64,000 nt of DNA, from the NCBI GenBank assembly GCA_027493935.1, contig JAOSJV010000011.1, positions 652,589-716,588 on the forward strand, in the 5' to 3' direction. The translations under genes and the position numbers were made by a program. How positions within the stretch are numbered: the first letter of the stretch is position 1; every line of letters starts with the position of its first letter. The notes beneath the pieces are model-generated. The model saw only the letters and a list, made by a program, of their open reading frames with translations, was not told where the DNA came from and made no database searches. Below, piece after piece: positions 8,841 to 19,963 of the stretch. This stretch comes from Burkholderiales bacterium. GTDB taxonomy: Bacteria; Pseudomonadota; Gammaproteobacteria; Burkholderiales; SG8-39.

Positions 8841-9515
8841 TCAGGTTTCGATCGGCACGGTGACAAACAGCCCGAACCACGCGGACCACAGCCCGAGCGC
8901 GATGAAGACGACGCCGGTCAGCGCGGGCATGCGGCCGGAGAGCCCGGCGAGGCGGTCGAGCGCGCGCCGCGCCGGCGCGAAGAGCACCGCGACGACGAGC
9001 GGGGCGGAGAGCGCGAGCCCGAAGAGCCCGAGCGTCGCAAAGCCCATGGCGTAGGCCGCTCCGCCGGCGCCCGCCGCGGCCGCAGCGCCGAGCAGCGCGG
9101 CGAGGAGCGGCGCGGCGCACGCCGGCAGGTTGAGCCCGAAGACGACGCCGAGCGCGGCCGAGCCGCGCAGCGCCGGCACCGCGGCGAGCCGCGGGCCGAT
9201 CGAGCGCATGAGCACGTCGGCGCGCCCGGCGAGATAGAGGAGGCCGATCGCGACGTAGACGAGCCCGAGCGCGAGCCACGCGCCCTTCTGCACGCCGAGG
9301 AAGGCGCGCCCGAGCGCCACCGCTGCGATGCCGAGGAGCCCGATGAAGAGCCCGCGCGCGAGCGTGAACACCGTCACCTGCGCGAGCTTCCCGGCCGCCG
9401 AGCGGCCCTCCATCGCCTTGATGAAGATGAGCGTCGAGCCGATCGAGCACGGTTCGATGAAGCCGAATAGCCCCAGGCCGATCGGCAGGAGCATGCTCGC
9501 CGTGAGCCCGCTCAT
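8841..9515 (-). CDS. CcdA/DsbD-type thiol membrane protein
   Basis: 224 residues with about six hydrophobic segments and no periplasmic domains, like CcdA. One conserved cysteine sits in FGFIEPCSIGST (Cys23, first helix) and the partner in GLNLPACAAPLL (about Cys133, fourth helix). That is the pair which in CcdA and in the central part of DsbD carries reducing equivalents from cytoplasmic thioredoxin to the periplasm. Its ATG overlaps the TGA of the MerR gene, and the ATPase follows after 2 bp. In this operon it may deliver electrons to reduce a metal or a periplasmic thiol rather than serve cytochrome c maturation, since no other ccm or ccs gene is near. Confidence 0.85.
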   Translation of the reverse strand: MSGLTASMLLPIGLGLFGFIEPCSIGSTLIFIKAMEGRSAAGKLAQVTVFTLARGLFIGLLGIAAVALGRAFLGVQKGAWLALGLVYVAIGLLYLAGRADVLMRSIGPRLAAVPALRGSAALGVVFGLNLPACAAPLLAALLGAAAAAGAGGAAYAMGFATLGLFGLALSAPLVVAVLFAPARRALDRLAGLSGRMPALTGVVFIALGLWSAWFGLFVTVPIET

Positions 9516-9975
9516 GCCGGTCGTCCGGCGGCGCGGAGGCCGGGCGGCGCAGCGGTGCGCTGCGCCGGGAGCGCGGCGCTCGCATCGAACGCGGCGAGGA
9601 TCGGGCAGGCCTCCAGCGGCGCGTCGCCCGCGTTGCAGCGCTCGACGAGCGCGGTGAGCGCCTCCGACATCGCCTTCAGGGCGAGGATCTTGCGCTCGAT
9701 CGCGAGCTTCTTCTCGACCGCGACGCCGCGGACGTCCTCACAGCAGGCGCCGGCACGCGCGCGCAGCTCGAGCAGCGCGCGGATCTCGGCGAGCGCGAAC
9801 CCGCACTGCTGCGCCTGGCGGATGAAGCGGATGCGCCGCGCGGCCTCCGCGTCGTACAGCCGGTAGCCGGCGCGGGTCTTGCGCGCCGGCTGCAGCAACC
9901 CCTCGCGCTGGTAAAGCGCACCGCGTCCACGCTCACCGCCGCGGCGGCGGCGAGCTTGCCGATCGTCACGTTCAT
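9512..9975 (-). CDS. MerR-family metal sensor, one frameshift
   Basis: ATG 9975 begins MNVTIGKLAAAAAVSVDAVR, the MerR winged helix-turn-helix. At about 9921 one base is missing; restoring it gives FYQREGLLQP and then the remainder (GYRLYDAEAARRIRFIRQAQ). In the corrected numbering the effector region has Cys78-Cys79, Cys114 and Cys124, close to the ZntR/PbrR pattern (79, 114, 124), so a soft divalent or monovalent metal is the likely signal. The regulator is the first gene of the operon it should control, and its stop overlaps the CcdA-like ATG. A MerR-type promoter lies 28 bp upstream. Confidence 0.8.
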
Positions 9976-10002
9976 GGGAGCCTCCGTAGCGGCGTACGGC
10001 AC

Positions 10003-10034
10003 ACTGTAAACCCTGGAGTGGGGTCCACGGTCAA
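10003..10034 (-). promoter_or_regulatory. MerR-type promoter of the metal operon
   Basis: On the minus strand a -35 TTGACC (10034-10029) and a -10 TACAGT (10008-10003) are separated by 20 bp, longer than the usual 17 and typical of MerR-controlled promoters that the regulator twists into shape. The spacer carries the imperfect dyad ACCCC-ACTCC-AGGGT centred where MerR proteins bind. The start codon of the MerR gene is 28 bp downstream of the -10. Confidence 0.7.
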
Positions 10035-10161
10035 GTCCGACCCCGGCGCGACGCCGTCTTGCGCCCGGTAGGCTGCCGGTCGCACGCCTTCGGGGCGAAC
10101 GCAGTGCTTGCGCCGGTTCGTCCGGGCGCCGGCTGCCGAGCGCTGTGCTACAAAGCGTGCC

Positions 10162-11030
10162 ATGCGGCATCTCATCGCCGTTTCCGCGCTCTGTGCGGCC
10201 CTCGCCAGCTGCGCGGGCGGCGCGGACCTCGCCGTTGCGCCGCCCGAGTCGTTCACGCTGACCTACCCCTACGGGATCGGGGAGGGGTTTCATTTCCCGA
10301 CTTCCGCGCGGTGGCCGAGCGCGCCGCGGCGAGCTACGTCCGGGTGGGGATCTCGGGTGCGGACGAGCGGTTCTCGGCGAGCCAGGAGGGTGGGACGCGC
10401 GAGGACATCGTCAACGCCGCCAGCGGCGTCATCGTCGATGCGGACGGCCACGTGATCACCGCCGCGCACATCGCGATGTCGACCGGACTGCGCGCCGAGG
10501 TCGTCACCGCCGACGGACGCCGCCGCCCGGCGCGGATCCTGCGGGTCGACCCCGAGCGCGAGCTCGCACTGCTCCGGATGACGCCGTTCCCCGGCATGCG
10601 GCCCGCCCGCTTTGCCGACAGCGCCCGCCTGCGGCCGGGCGAGCCCGCGCTCGCGATCGGCGCCCCGGGCAACCGGCCCGGCGTGGTAAGCGTCGGGGCG
10701 ATCCGCGTGCCGCGGATGGAGAAGCGCATCGCCTATTCGCCATACGGCTTCGACAACGCGATCGCGCTCGCGATGGAGATCGAGCCCGGACATTCCGGCG
10801 GGCCCATCGTCGACCGGCACGGTCGGCTGATCGGCAAGGTGGCCGGCTTTGCGCTGGGCGACGTGAGCGCGCCTCGCTACGTGTCGCCGCGCGTCGGCTT
10901 CGGCGTCCCAGCGAACGACATCGCGGCCTACCTGCGCGACGCGATGACCGGCCGCCAGTGCGCGTCGGCTGCGGTGGCGGCACCCGAGTCTTGCGCGGGG
11001 GCTCCCGCGGCACCGGGCGCGCGGTCTGCT
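10162..11030 (+). pseudogene. HtrA-like trypsin-fold protease (S1C), frameshifted, own stop lost
   Basis: ATG 10162 opens a lipoprotein-like signal (LIAVSALCAALASCAGG). Near 10298 a CCC run has lost one base; corrected, coding passes from EGFHF to PDFRAVAERAAASYVRV. The protease domain follows: ASGVIVDADGHVITAAHIAM holds the catalytic His, DPERELALLRM lies where the catalytic Asp should be but shows Glu before LALL, and EIEPGHSGGPIVD holds the Ser. No PDZ domain follows. After VPANDIAAYLRDAMTG the frame runs without a stop into foreign antisense sequence (from about 11034), so the 3' end has been replaced. The Glu substitution and the missing end make activity doubtful. Confidence 0.65.
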
Positions 11031-11033
11031 CAT

Positions 11034-11106
11034 CCCGGCCGGTCGTCGAGGCGCGGGCGGGTGAGGATCGGCCAGTGGCGCGCGAAGTACAGCGCGAACG
11101 AGGCCG
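11034..11106 (-). pseudogene. Fragment of an NnrS gene 3' end
   Basis: About 72 bp are roughly 90 % identical by eye to the 3' end of the NnrS gene at 21870-21950, in the same orientation. On the minus strand they encode the last ~23 residues (PILTRPRLDDRPG). The homology stops abruptly at GCCGAC, where the recombinase fragment begins. It has its own substitutions, so it is an older copy rather than an assembly duplicate. Confidence 0.65.
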
Positions 11107-11577
11107 ACCTCCTCCTGCCGCCGCTCGTCGAAACCGCCGCGGTGTGCCTCAACTACGGCGTCGGCTTCGTGCCGGTGCACATGCTCCGCTTCACTATCGC
11201 GACAAAGCAGCCGGCGATGACCGCGCAGACCATCGCCGCCACGATCGAGCGCAAGGAAGGCGGACAGCGCGCGCTCGGCCGGATCGAGGATCTCGCGGTC
11301 GACGTGATGCGCAGCCAGTTCGTCGCCATCGTCGGCAACATGGCGATGGCCTTCACGGTCGCGCTTGCGCTCGGCTGGGCTGGTCCGTGGCGAGCGGCGC
11401 GCCGCTCGAGGGGCCGGGCAAGGCGGACAAGCTGATCCGCGGCCTCGACCCGTTCGCGAGCCTCGCGCTCGCGTACGCGGCGATCGCCGGGGTGTGGCTG
11501 TTCGTGTCGGGGCTGATCGCCGGCAACCTCGTCTTCGGTGTGCTGCTCCGCGTCACGCCGTTGGTGGACGCCAACAA
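11107..11577 (+). pseudogene. Partial, deleted copy of the Gcr-like recombinase gene
   Basis: From PPLVETAAVCLNYGVGFV to FGVLLRVTPLV this stretch repeats the 3' half of the gene at 1398-3398, including TKQPAMTAQTIAATI and VDVMRSQFVAIVGNMAMAF almost unchanged. It lacks both ends, has a frameshift near 11385, and a deletion joins LFVSGLIAG directly to NLVFGVLLRV, dropping the loop that contains the FDNLCAYRRIPERL segment in the intact gene. The level of divergence suggests an old duplication. Confidence 0.75.
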
Positions 11578-11826
11578 CGTGCCGGTCGAACGGGGCCGTG
11601 CGACCGTTGCTTGCAGGCTGATCCCGGGACGATCTTGCCCGCTGGCGCGGATGCTGGTCGAAGCGCACCGCGCGCAGAGCGGATGCGAGGATCCCGGCGC
11701 TTCGCGGTCCGCGCGCGATCATGGGACGCGCGGAGAGAGGGTACGATGGACACCACGACGGTTGCGCATCGCGACACGCCCGGGCGTCCGGCCCGGCGAG
11801 TCGAGATTCCTCATCGCGGGAGCATC

Positions 11827-13177
11827 ATGACCGAGGCGTACGACATCACTTCGGGGCAGCGCGCACGCGCGCTGTGGCTGAGCACCGTGGCCATGGCCGT
11901 GTGCTTCGCGGTCTGGGTCATCTTCTCGATCATCGGCGTCGAGCTGCAGCGCGAGCTCGGCTTCTCGCAGACCGCGTTCGGTCTGCTGGTGGCCACGCCG
12001 ATCCTGACCGGCTCGGTGAGCCGGATCCTGCTCGGGATCTGGTCCGAGCTCTACGGCGCGCGGCGCGTCTACACCGTGCTGATGCTGGTGGTCGCCGCCT
12101 GCGCATTCGTGCTGCCGCATGCAAACTCCTACCCGATGCTGCTCGCGATCGGGCTCGGTCTGGGGCTCGCCGGCGGCTCGTTCGCCGTCGGCGTGGTCTA
12201 TGTCACCTGCTGGTATCCGAGGGAGCGCCACGGCACCGCGCTCGGCCTGTTCGGGATGGGCAATGCAGGCGCATCGCTCACGAGCTTCGGCGCCCCGCTG
12301 CTGCTCGCCGTGATGGACTGGCGGCAGGCGGCGACGGTCTACGGCGCGGGGATGCTCGCCATGGCGCTCGTTTTCTGGTTCGCCTCGCAGGAGGACCCGG
12401 TGACCCTCGCCCGGCGCACCGCCGGCGCGCCGGTGCCGTCGATCGCCGAGCGGCTCGCGCCGCTGCGCAACCTGCAAGTGTGGCGCTTCTCGCTCTACTA
12501 CTTCCTGGTATTCGGCGGCTTCATCGCGCTCACCTCGTGGCTGCCGCGCTATTACGTCGGCGCGCACGACCTGGATATCCGCAGCGCGGGGATGCTGACG
12601 GCGAGCTTCGCTTTCCCGGCTGCGGTGTTCCGCGCGCTCGGCGGCGTGCTCGCCGACCGCTACGGCGCCCGCACGATGATGTACGTCGCGTTCTCGGTTT
12701 CGCTTGCGTGCCTGTTTCTGCTCTCCTATCCCGATACCCACTACGTCGTGCGTGGGATTCGCGGGCCGATCGAGTTCACTATCGCGCCGGGCGTCGGCCA
12801 GCGCATGGCGGTCCTCTTCGTCCTCGGCTTCGTGATGGCGCTCGGCATGGCCGCGGTGTTCAAGCCACATTCCCACCTACTACCCGAACCACGTCGGCAG
12901 CGTCGGCGGCGTGGTGGGGATGATCGGCGGTCTCGGCGGGTTCTTCCTGCCGATCGCCTTCGGCTTGATGAACGACCTGATCGGCGTGTGGACCGGCTGC
13001 TTCATGCTGCTGTTCGCCATCGGCGGCACCAACCTGCTGTGGATGCACTTCGCGATCCGCCGCATGGAGCGGCGCCACTTCCCGCAGATCGGCACCGAGA
13101 CCGACCTGCCGGAGATGATGGACGCCGCCGAGGCCGATCGCGCCGCCGCCGCGGCGCGGCGCCCGGCGCGCACTTGA
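11827..13177 (+). CDS. narK: NarK-type nitrate/nitrite transporter (MFS, NNP family), one frameshift
   Basis: Twelve-span major-facilitator protein of about 449 residues. The NNP signature is clear: GGSFAVGVVYVTCWYP followed by ERHGTALGLFGMGNAGAS, and in the second half GMAAVFKHIPTYYP. The last motif needs removal of one C in AAGCC near 12866; without this the frame ends early, while the downstream frame carries GGLGGFFLPIAFGLMNDLIG to the stop at 13177. It should import nitrate and/or export nitrite for the Nar enzyme encoded immediately downstream. ATG 11827 has a GGGAG site and leaves a normal 15-residue lead before span 1. ATG 11746, in frame and with GGAGAGAGG before it, is an alternative. 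Confidence 0.85.
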
Positions 13178-13209
13178 TGCGATCGCTTCGCGCGCGGCAC
13201 AATACGCAC

Positions 13210-13240
13210 GGTGCGCGCCGGCGTCGCGCCTGCGCGCACC
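13210..13240 (+). other. Hairpin between narK and narG
   Basis: GGTGCGCGC (13210-13218) and GCGCGCACC (13232-13240) form a perfect 9-bp stem with a 13-base loop just before the narG ribosome site. No T-run follows, so it is more likely an mRNA-stability or processing element than a terminator. A CACAATA at about 13200 could be a -10 box for a narG-proximal promoter. No convincing FNR box was found. Confidence 0.4.
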
Positions 13241-13256
13241 CCGCCTGGAGTCCGCG

Positions 13257-16200
13257 ATGAGCCACTTCCTCGACCGCCTCACCTTCTTCACCCGGACCCG
13301 CGAGCCGTTTTCCGGCGGCCACGGCGAGGTGCGCGGCGAGGACCGCGTCTGGGAAGAGGGCTACCGGCTGCGCTGGCAGCACGACAAGATCGTGCGCTCG
13401 ACGCACGGCGTGAACTGCACCGGCTCGTGCAGCTGGAAGATCTACGTCAAGGGCGGGGTGGTCACCTGGGAGACGCAGCAGACCGACTACCCGCGCACGC
13501 GCCCCGACATGCCGAACCACGAGCCGCGCGGCTGCTCGCGCGGCGCGTCCTACAGCTGGTACCTGTACAGCGCGAACCGCCTCAAGTACCCGATGGTGCG
13601 CGCGCGTCTGGTGCGCCTGTGGCGCGAGGCGCGCAGGTCGCTCGCGCCGGTCGAAGCATGGGCGTCGATCGTCGAGGACTCCGAGAAGGCGCGCTCGTAC
13701 AAGTCGATCCGCGGGCGCGGCGGATTCGTGCGCGCGAGCTGGGACGAGGTGACCGACATCATCGCCGCGGCGAACGTGTACACGATCAGGAAGTACGGCC
13801 CCGACCGCATCATGGGTTTCTCGCCGATCCCGGCGATGTCGATGGTGTCGTACGCCGCCGGCTCGCGTTACCTGTCGCTGATCGGCGGCGTGTGCATGAG
13901 CTTCTACGACTGGTACTGCGACCTGCCGCCCTCCAGCCCGCAGGTGTGGGGCGAGCAGACCGACGTGCCCGAGTCGGCCGACTGGTACAACGCGACCTAC
14001 ATCATCGCCTGGGGCTCGAACGTGCCGCAGACGCGCACCCCCGACGCGCATTTCTTCGTCGAGGCGCGCTACAACGGCACCAAGACGGTCGCGGTCACGC
14101 CCGACTATTCGGAGGTCGCGAAGCTCTCCGACCTCTGGCTGCATCCGAAGCAGGGCACCGACGCGGCGCTCGGCATGGCGATGGGCCACGTGATCCTGCG
14201 CGAGTTCCACCTCGACCGCCGGGTCGAATGGTTCGACGACTACTGCCGGCGCTACACCGACCTGCCGCTGCTCGTGCGGCTCGCCAAGCGCGGGGACCGC
14301 TACGTCGCCGAGCGTTTCGTGCGCGCCGCGGACTTCGCCGACCGGCTCGGCCAGGCGAACAACCCGGAGTGGAAGACCGTCGGCGTCGATGACGCGAGCG
14401 GCCGGACGGTGTGCCCGCAGGGGTCGATCGGCTACCGCTGGGGCCAGCAGGTGGGCGGCGACCTCGGCAAGTGGAATCTCGAGCAGAAGGACGGCGCCTC
14501 CGGCGCCGAGGTGAAGCTCGCGCTCACGCTGCTCGGCCGGCACGACGCGGCCGTGCCGGTCGCGTTCCCCTACTTCGGCGGCATTGCGCACGAGCGCTTT
14601 CACGCGAGCGATCAGGGCGGCGACGTGGTGGTGCGCAACGTCCCGGTGCGCCGGCTGGCGGGCGCCGAGGGCGAGATGCTGGTCGCCACCGTCTTCGATC
14701 TCGCTTGCGCGAACTACGGCCTCGACCGCGGGCTCGGCGGCGCGTGCGCGAAGTCCTACGAGGACGACGTGCCCTACACGCCGAAATGGCAGGAGGCGAT
14801 CACCGGCGTCCCCGCGGCGCAGGCGATCGCGGTGGCGCGCGAGTTCGCCGAGAACGCGGCCAAGACCCGCGGACGCTCGATGGTGATCATCGGCGCGGCG
14901 ATGAACCACTGGTACCACCAGGACATGAACTACCGCGCCGCCATCAACATGCTGCTTCTGTGCGGCTGCGTCGGCGTCTCCGGCGGCGGCTGGGCGCACT
15001 ACGTCGGGCAGGAGAAGCTCCGGCCGCAGACCGGCTGGACCGCGCTCGCGTTTGCGCTCGACTGGGCGCGCCCGCCGCGGCAGATGAACTCGACCTCGTT
15101 CTTCTACGCGCACACCGACCAGTGGCGCTACGAGAGGCTGCGCGTGGGCGAGATCCTGTCGCCGCTCGCCGATCCGCGGGCCTACAGCGGCAGCTTCATC
15201 GATTTCAACGTGCGCGCCGAGCGCATGGGCTGGCTGCCGAGCGCGCCGCAGCTCGCCGCGAACCCGCTCGAGGTGGCGAAGGCCGCGGCGGCGGCGGGGG
15301 CGGAGGCGAAGGACTACGTCGCGAAACGCCTCAAGGCCGGCGCGCTCAAGCTCGCCTGCGAGGATCCGGACGATCCGGCGAACTTCCCGCGCAACCTCTT
15401 CGTCTGGCGCTCGAACCTGCTCGGCTCCTCGGGCAAGGGCCACGAGTATTTCCTGCGCCACCTGCTGGGCGCGCAGCACGGCCTGCAAGGCGGCGACCTG
15501 GGCGCGGCGGGCGGCGCGAAGCCCGAGGAAGTGGCCTGGCGCGACCCGGCGCCCGAGGGCAAGCTCGATCTGCTGACCACGCTCGATTTCCGCATGTCGA
15601 CGACCTGCCTGTACTCGGACATCGTGCTGCCGACGGCGACCTGGTACGAGAAGAACGACCTCAACACCTCCGACATGCACCCGTTCATCCACCCGCTGTC
15701 GGCGGCGGTCGACGCGCTGTGGGAGACGAAGAGCGACTGGGAGATCTACAAGGCGATCGCGCGCAAGTTCTCGGCGCTCGCGGCCGGCCACCTCGGCGTC
15801 GAGCAGGACGTGGTGCTGGTGCCGCTCCTGCACGACACGCCGGGCGAGCTCGGCCAGCCCCTCGAGGTGCGCGACTGGAAGAAGGGCGAGTGCGATCTCG
15901 TCCCGGGCAAGACCGCGCCGCAGGTGGTGACCGTCGAGCGCGACTATCCGAACGTGTACAAGCGGTTCACCGCCCTCGGTCCCCTGATGAAGAAGCTCGG
16001 CAACGGCGGCAAGGGCATCAGCTGGAACACCGAGCACGAGGTCGAGGGGCTCGGCCGGCTGAACTACGTCGTGACCGAGGACGGGCCGACCAAGGGGCTG
16101 CCGCGCATCGAGACCGACATCGACGCCGCCGAGGTGATCCTGCAGCTCGCGCCCGAGACCAACGGCGAGGTCGCGGTCAAGGCGTGGGAGGCCCTGTCGA

Positions 16201-17009
16201 AGGCGACCGGGCGCGAGCACCGGCATCTCGCCGAGACGCGCGAGGACGAGAAGATCCGCTTCCGTGACGTGCAGGCGCAGCCGCGCAAGATCATCAGCTC
16301 GCCGACCTGGTCGGGCATCGAGAGCGAGTCGGTGAGCTACAACGCCGGCTACACCAACGTGCACGAGCTCATTCCCTGGCGCACGCTCACCGGACGCCAG
16401 CAGTTCTACCAGGACCACCCGTGGATGCGCGACTTCGGCGAGGCGCTGTGCGTCTACCGCCCGCCGGTGGACACCCGCACCGTCGCGCCGCTGCTCGGCC
16501 AGCGCGGCAACGGCAATCCGGAGGTGGTGCTCAACTTCATCACGCCGCACCAGAAGTGGGGCATCCACTCGACCTACACCGACAACCTGCTGATGCTCAC
16601 GCTCTCGCGCGGCGGGCCGATCGTGTGGATCTCCGAGGTCGACGCGCGCAAGGCGGGCATCGTCGACAACGACTGGATCGAGCTCTTCAACGTGAACGGC
16701 GCGATCACCGCGCGCGCGGTGGTGAGCCAGCGGGTGAACGAGGGCATGTGCCTGATGTACCACGCGCAGGAGAAGATCGTGAACGTGCCGGGCTCCGAGA
16801 TCACCGGCGCCCGCGGCGGCATCCACAACTCGGTCACGCGCGCGGTGGTGAAGCCCACCCACATGGTCGGCGGCTACGCGCAGCTCGCCTACGGTTTCAA
16901 CTACTACGGCACCGTGGGTTCGAACCGCGACGAGTTCGTCATCGTACGCAAGATGGCGAAGGTCGACTGGATGGACGAGCCGGCCGTACGGCCGGCCGCG
17001 GCGCGCTAG
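13257..17009 (+). CDS. narG: Respiratory nitrate reductase alpha subunit
   Basis: 1250 residues, matching the usual ~1245 for membrane-bound NarG. The N-terminal FS0 cluster is visible: His50 in STHGVNCTGSCSW with Cys54 and Cys58, then Cys93 in EPRGCSRG. Asp222 in YDWYCDLPP is the molybdenum ligand known from Escherichia coli NarG, and WGEQTDVPESADWYN follows. The protein binds bis-MGD and reduces nitrate to nitrite on the cytoplasmic face, taking electrons from NarI through NarH. The frame is intact throughout. ATG follows a TGGAG site. Order narK-narG-narH-narJ-narI-ppiC, with 6 bp to narH, indicates a single operon. Confidence 0.97.
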   Translation: MSHFLDRLTFFTRTREPFSGGHGEVRGEDRVWEEGYRLRWQHDKIVRSTHGVNCTGSCSWKIYVKGGVVTWETQQTDYPRTRPDMPNHEPRGCSRGASYSWYLYSANRLKYPMVRARLVRLWREARRSLAPVEAWASIVEDSEKARSYKSIRGRGGFVRASWDEVTDIIAAANVYTIRKYGPDRIMGFSPIPAMSMVSYAAGSRYLSLIGGVCMSFYDWYCDLPPSSPQVWGEQTDVPESADWYNATYIIAWGSNVPQTRTPDAHFFVEARYNGTKTVAVTPDYSEVAKLSDLWLHPKQGTDAALGMAMGHVILREFHLDRRVEWFDDYCRRYTDLPLLVRLAKRGDRYVAERFVRAADFADRLGQANNPEWKTVGVDDASGRTVCPQGSIGYRWGQQVGGDLGKWNLEQKDGASGAEVKLALTLLGRHDAAVPVAFPYFGGIAHERFHASDQGGDVVVRNVPVRRLAGAEGEMLVATVFDLACANYGLDRGLGGACAKSYEDDVPYTPKWQEAITGVPAAQAIAVAREFAENAAKTRGRSMVIIGAAMNHWYHQDMNYRAAINMLLLCGCVGVSGGGWAHYVGQEKLRPQTGWTALAFALDWARPPRQMNSTSFFYAHTDQWRYERLRVGEILSPLADPRAYSGSFIDFNVRAERMGWLPSAPQLAANPLEVAKAAAAAGAEAKDYVAKRLKAGALKLACEDPDDPANFPRNLFVWRSNLLGSSGKGHEYFLRHLLGAQHGLQGGDLGAAGGAKPEEVAWRDPAPEGKLDLLTTLDFRMSTTCLYSDIVLPTATWYEKNDLNTSDMHPFIHPLSAAVDALWETKSDWEIYKAIARKFSALAAGHLGVEQDVVLVPLLHDTPGELGQPLEVRDWKKGECDLVPGKTAPQVVTVERDYPNVYKRFTALGPLMKKLGNGGKGISWNTEHEVEGLGRLNYVVTEDGPTKGLPRIETDIDAAEVILQLAPETNGEVAVKAWEALSKATGREHRHLAETREDEKIRFRDVQAQPRKIISSPTWSGIESESVSYNAGYTNVHELIPWRTLTGRQQFYQDHPWMRDFGEALCVYRPPVDTRTVAPLLGQRGNGNPEVVLNFITPHQKWGIHSTYTDNLLMLTLSRGGPIVWISEVDARKAGIVDNDWIELFNVNGAITARAVVSQRVNEGMCLMYHAQEKIVNVPGSEITGARGGIHNSVTRAVVKPTHMVGGYAQLAYGFNYYGTVGSNRDEFVIVRKMAKVDWMDEPAVRPAAAR

Positions 17010-17015
17010 GAGGCG

Positions 17016-18592
<1,577 letters not shown>

Positions 18593-18596
<4 letters not shown>

Positions 18597-19237
18597 TCGC
18601 CCTGCGTGCGCTCGGCGCGCTGCTCACCTATCCGCGGCCGGAGCTGCTCGCCGCGCTCGAGGAGATCGGCGCGGCGATCGCCGGCGCGGAATGTCTCGGC
18701 CGTGACCACAAGGCGCGCCTCGCCGAGCTCGTCGGCGAGCTCGGCGCCAGCAATCCGCTCGAGCTCGAGGAGCGCTACGTCGCGCTCTTCGAGCGCGGCC
18801 GTGCGCGATCGCTGCACCTCTTCGAGCACGTGCATGGCGACTCGCGCGAACGCGGGCGAGCGATGGTCGATCTCGCGCAGGTCTACGAGCGCGCCGGGTT
18901 CGTCCTGGCGGCGAACGAGCTGCCCGACTACCTGCCGGCGGTGCTCGAGTATTTGAGCTGCCGCCCGGCCGGCGAGGCGCGCGACATGCTCGGCGACTGC
19001 GCGCACATCCTGCGCGCGGTGGGCGAGGCGCTCGCCGCGCGCGGCAGCCGCTATGCGGCGGTGTTCGAGGCGCTGCTCGCGGTCGCGGGCGAGCCCGGGC
19101 TCGACTGGTCGGCGGCGCCCGTGCCGGAGCCGCATCCGGACGAGGAGTGGATGGATGCGCCGGCGTTCGGTCCCGGCTCCGAGCGTGGCACGCCGGCGGT
19201 CGCGCCGGTCCGGTTCGCGCCGCGCAAGCAGGGCTAG
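18593..19237 (+). CDS. narJ: Nitrate reductase assembly chaperone NarJ
   Basis: 214 residues, all-helical and acidic, TorD/NarJ type. LGALLTYPRPELL at the start and LEERYVALFERGRARSLHLF with EHVHGDSRERGRAMVDL are characteristic. NarJ binds apo-NarG, delays its membrane docking and helps molybdenum cofactor and FS0 insertion; it is not part of the final enzyme. The start ATG overlaps the narH stop. The C-terminal 40 residues are Pro-rich and less conserved. Confidence 0.93.
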
Positions 19238-19254
19238 CTACGAGGAGCGAAGTG

Positions 19255-19956
19255 ATGGAGATGAAGACCTACCTGCACCAGCTCGTGTTCGGCGCGTACC
19301 CGTACGTCTGCCTGGTCGTGTTCCTGGTCGGCAGCCTGGTGCGCTTCGACCGTGAGCAGTACACCTGGAAGAGCGACAGCTCGCAGCTGCTGCGCGCGCG
19401 CCAGCTGCGCTGGGGCTCCAATCTCTTCCACATCGGGGTGCTGTTCATCTTCTTCGGCCACCTGATCGGCCTGCTCACGCCGCACTGGGCCTACGCCTGG
19501 CTCATCAGCCCCGGCTCGAAGCAGCTGCTCGCGATAGTGTCCGGCGGGATCGCCGGCGTGCTCGGGATCGCCGGCCTCACGATCCTGATCCGCCGGCGCG
19601 TCGCCGACCCGCGCATCTGGTCGAACACGCGCAACTGGGACATCGCGATCCTGGTGCTGTTCTGGATCCAGCTCGCGCTGGGCCTGGTCACGATCTTCTA
19701 CTCGGCGCAGCACCTCGACGGCGCGATGATGGAGCGCCTGGCCGGGTGGGCGCAGCGTATCGTCACCTTCCGTCCGGGCGCCGCCGAGCTGCTGGTCGAT
19801 GCGCCCTGGGCGTTCAAGACCCACATCTTCCTCGGGCTCACGATCTTCCTCGTGTTCCCGTTCACGCGCCTCGTGCACATCTGGAGCGGGTTCGCGGCGG
19901 TGGGTTACCTCTTCCGCCCCTACCAGCTCGTGCGTACGCGGCGCAAGCTCGCCTGA
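19255..19956 (+). CDS. narI: Respiratory nitrate reductase gamma subunit (cytochrome b)
   Basis: 233 residues with five membrane spans. Haem-b histidines are expected in SNLFHIGVLFIFFGHLIG and in the C-terminal THIFLGLTIFLVFPFTRLVHIW, as in the Escherichia coli protein. It oxidises quinol at the periplasmic side and passes electrons inward to NarH. CGAGGAGCGA lies 7 bp before ATG 19255. The gene follows narJ by 17 bp and is followed by a parvulin gene after 7 bp, the arrangement commonly seen in betaproteobacterial nar operons. Confidence 0.95.
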   Translation: MEMKTYLHQLVFGAYPYVCLVVFLVGSLVRFDREQYTWKSDSSQLLRARQLRWGSNLFHIGVLFIFFGHLIGLLTPHWAYAWLISPGSKQLLAIVSGGIAGVLGIAGLTILIRRRVADPRIWSNTRNWDIAILVLFWIQLALGLVTIFYSAQHLDGAMMERLAGWAQRIVTFRPGAAELLVDAPWAFKTHIFLGLTIFLVFPFTRLVHIWSGFAAVGYLFRPYQLVRTRRKLA

Positions 19957-19963
19957 TGCGCGC

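Noticed and set aside
11580..11826. FNR or NarL site upstream of narK
   Set aside because: No TTGAT-N4-ATCAA or heptamer pair could be found by eye; nitrate or oxygen control is likely from biology but not shown here.
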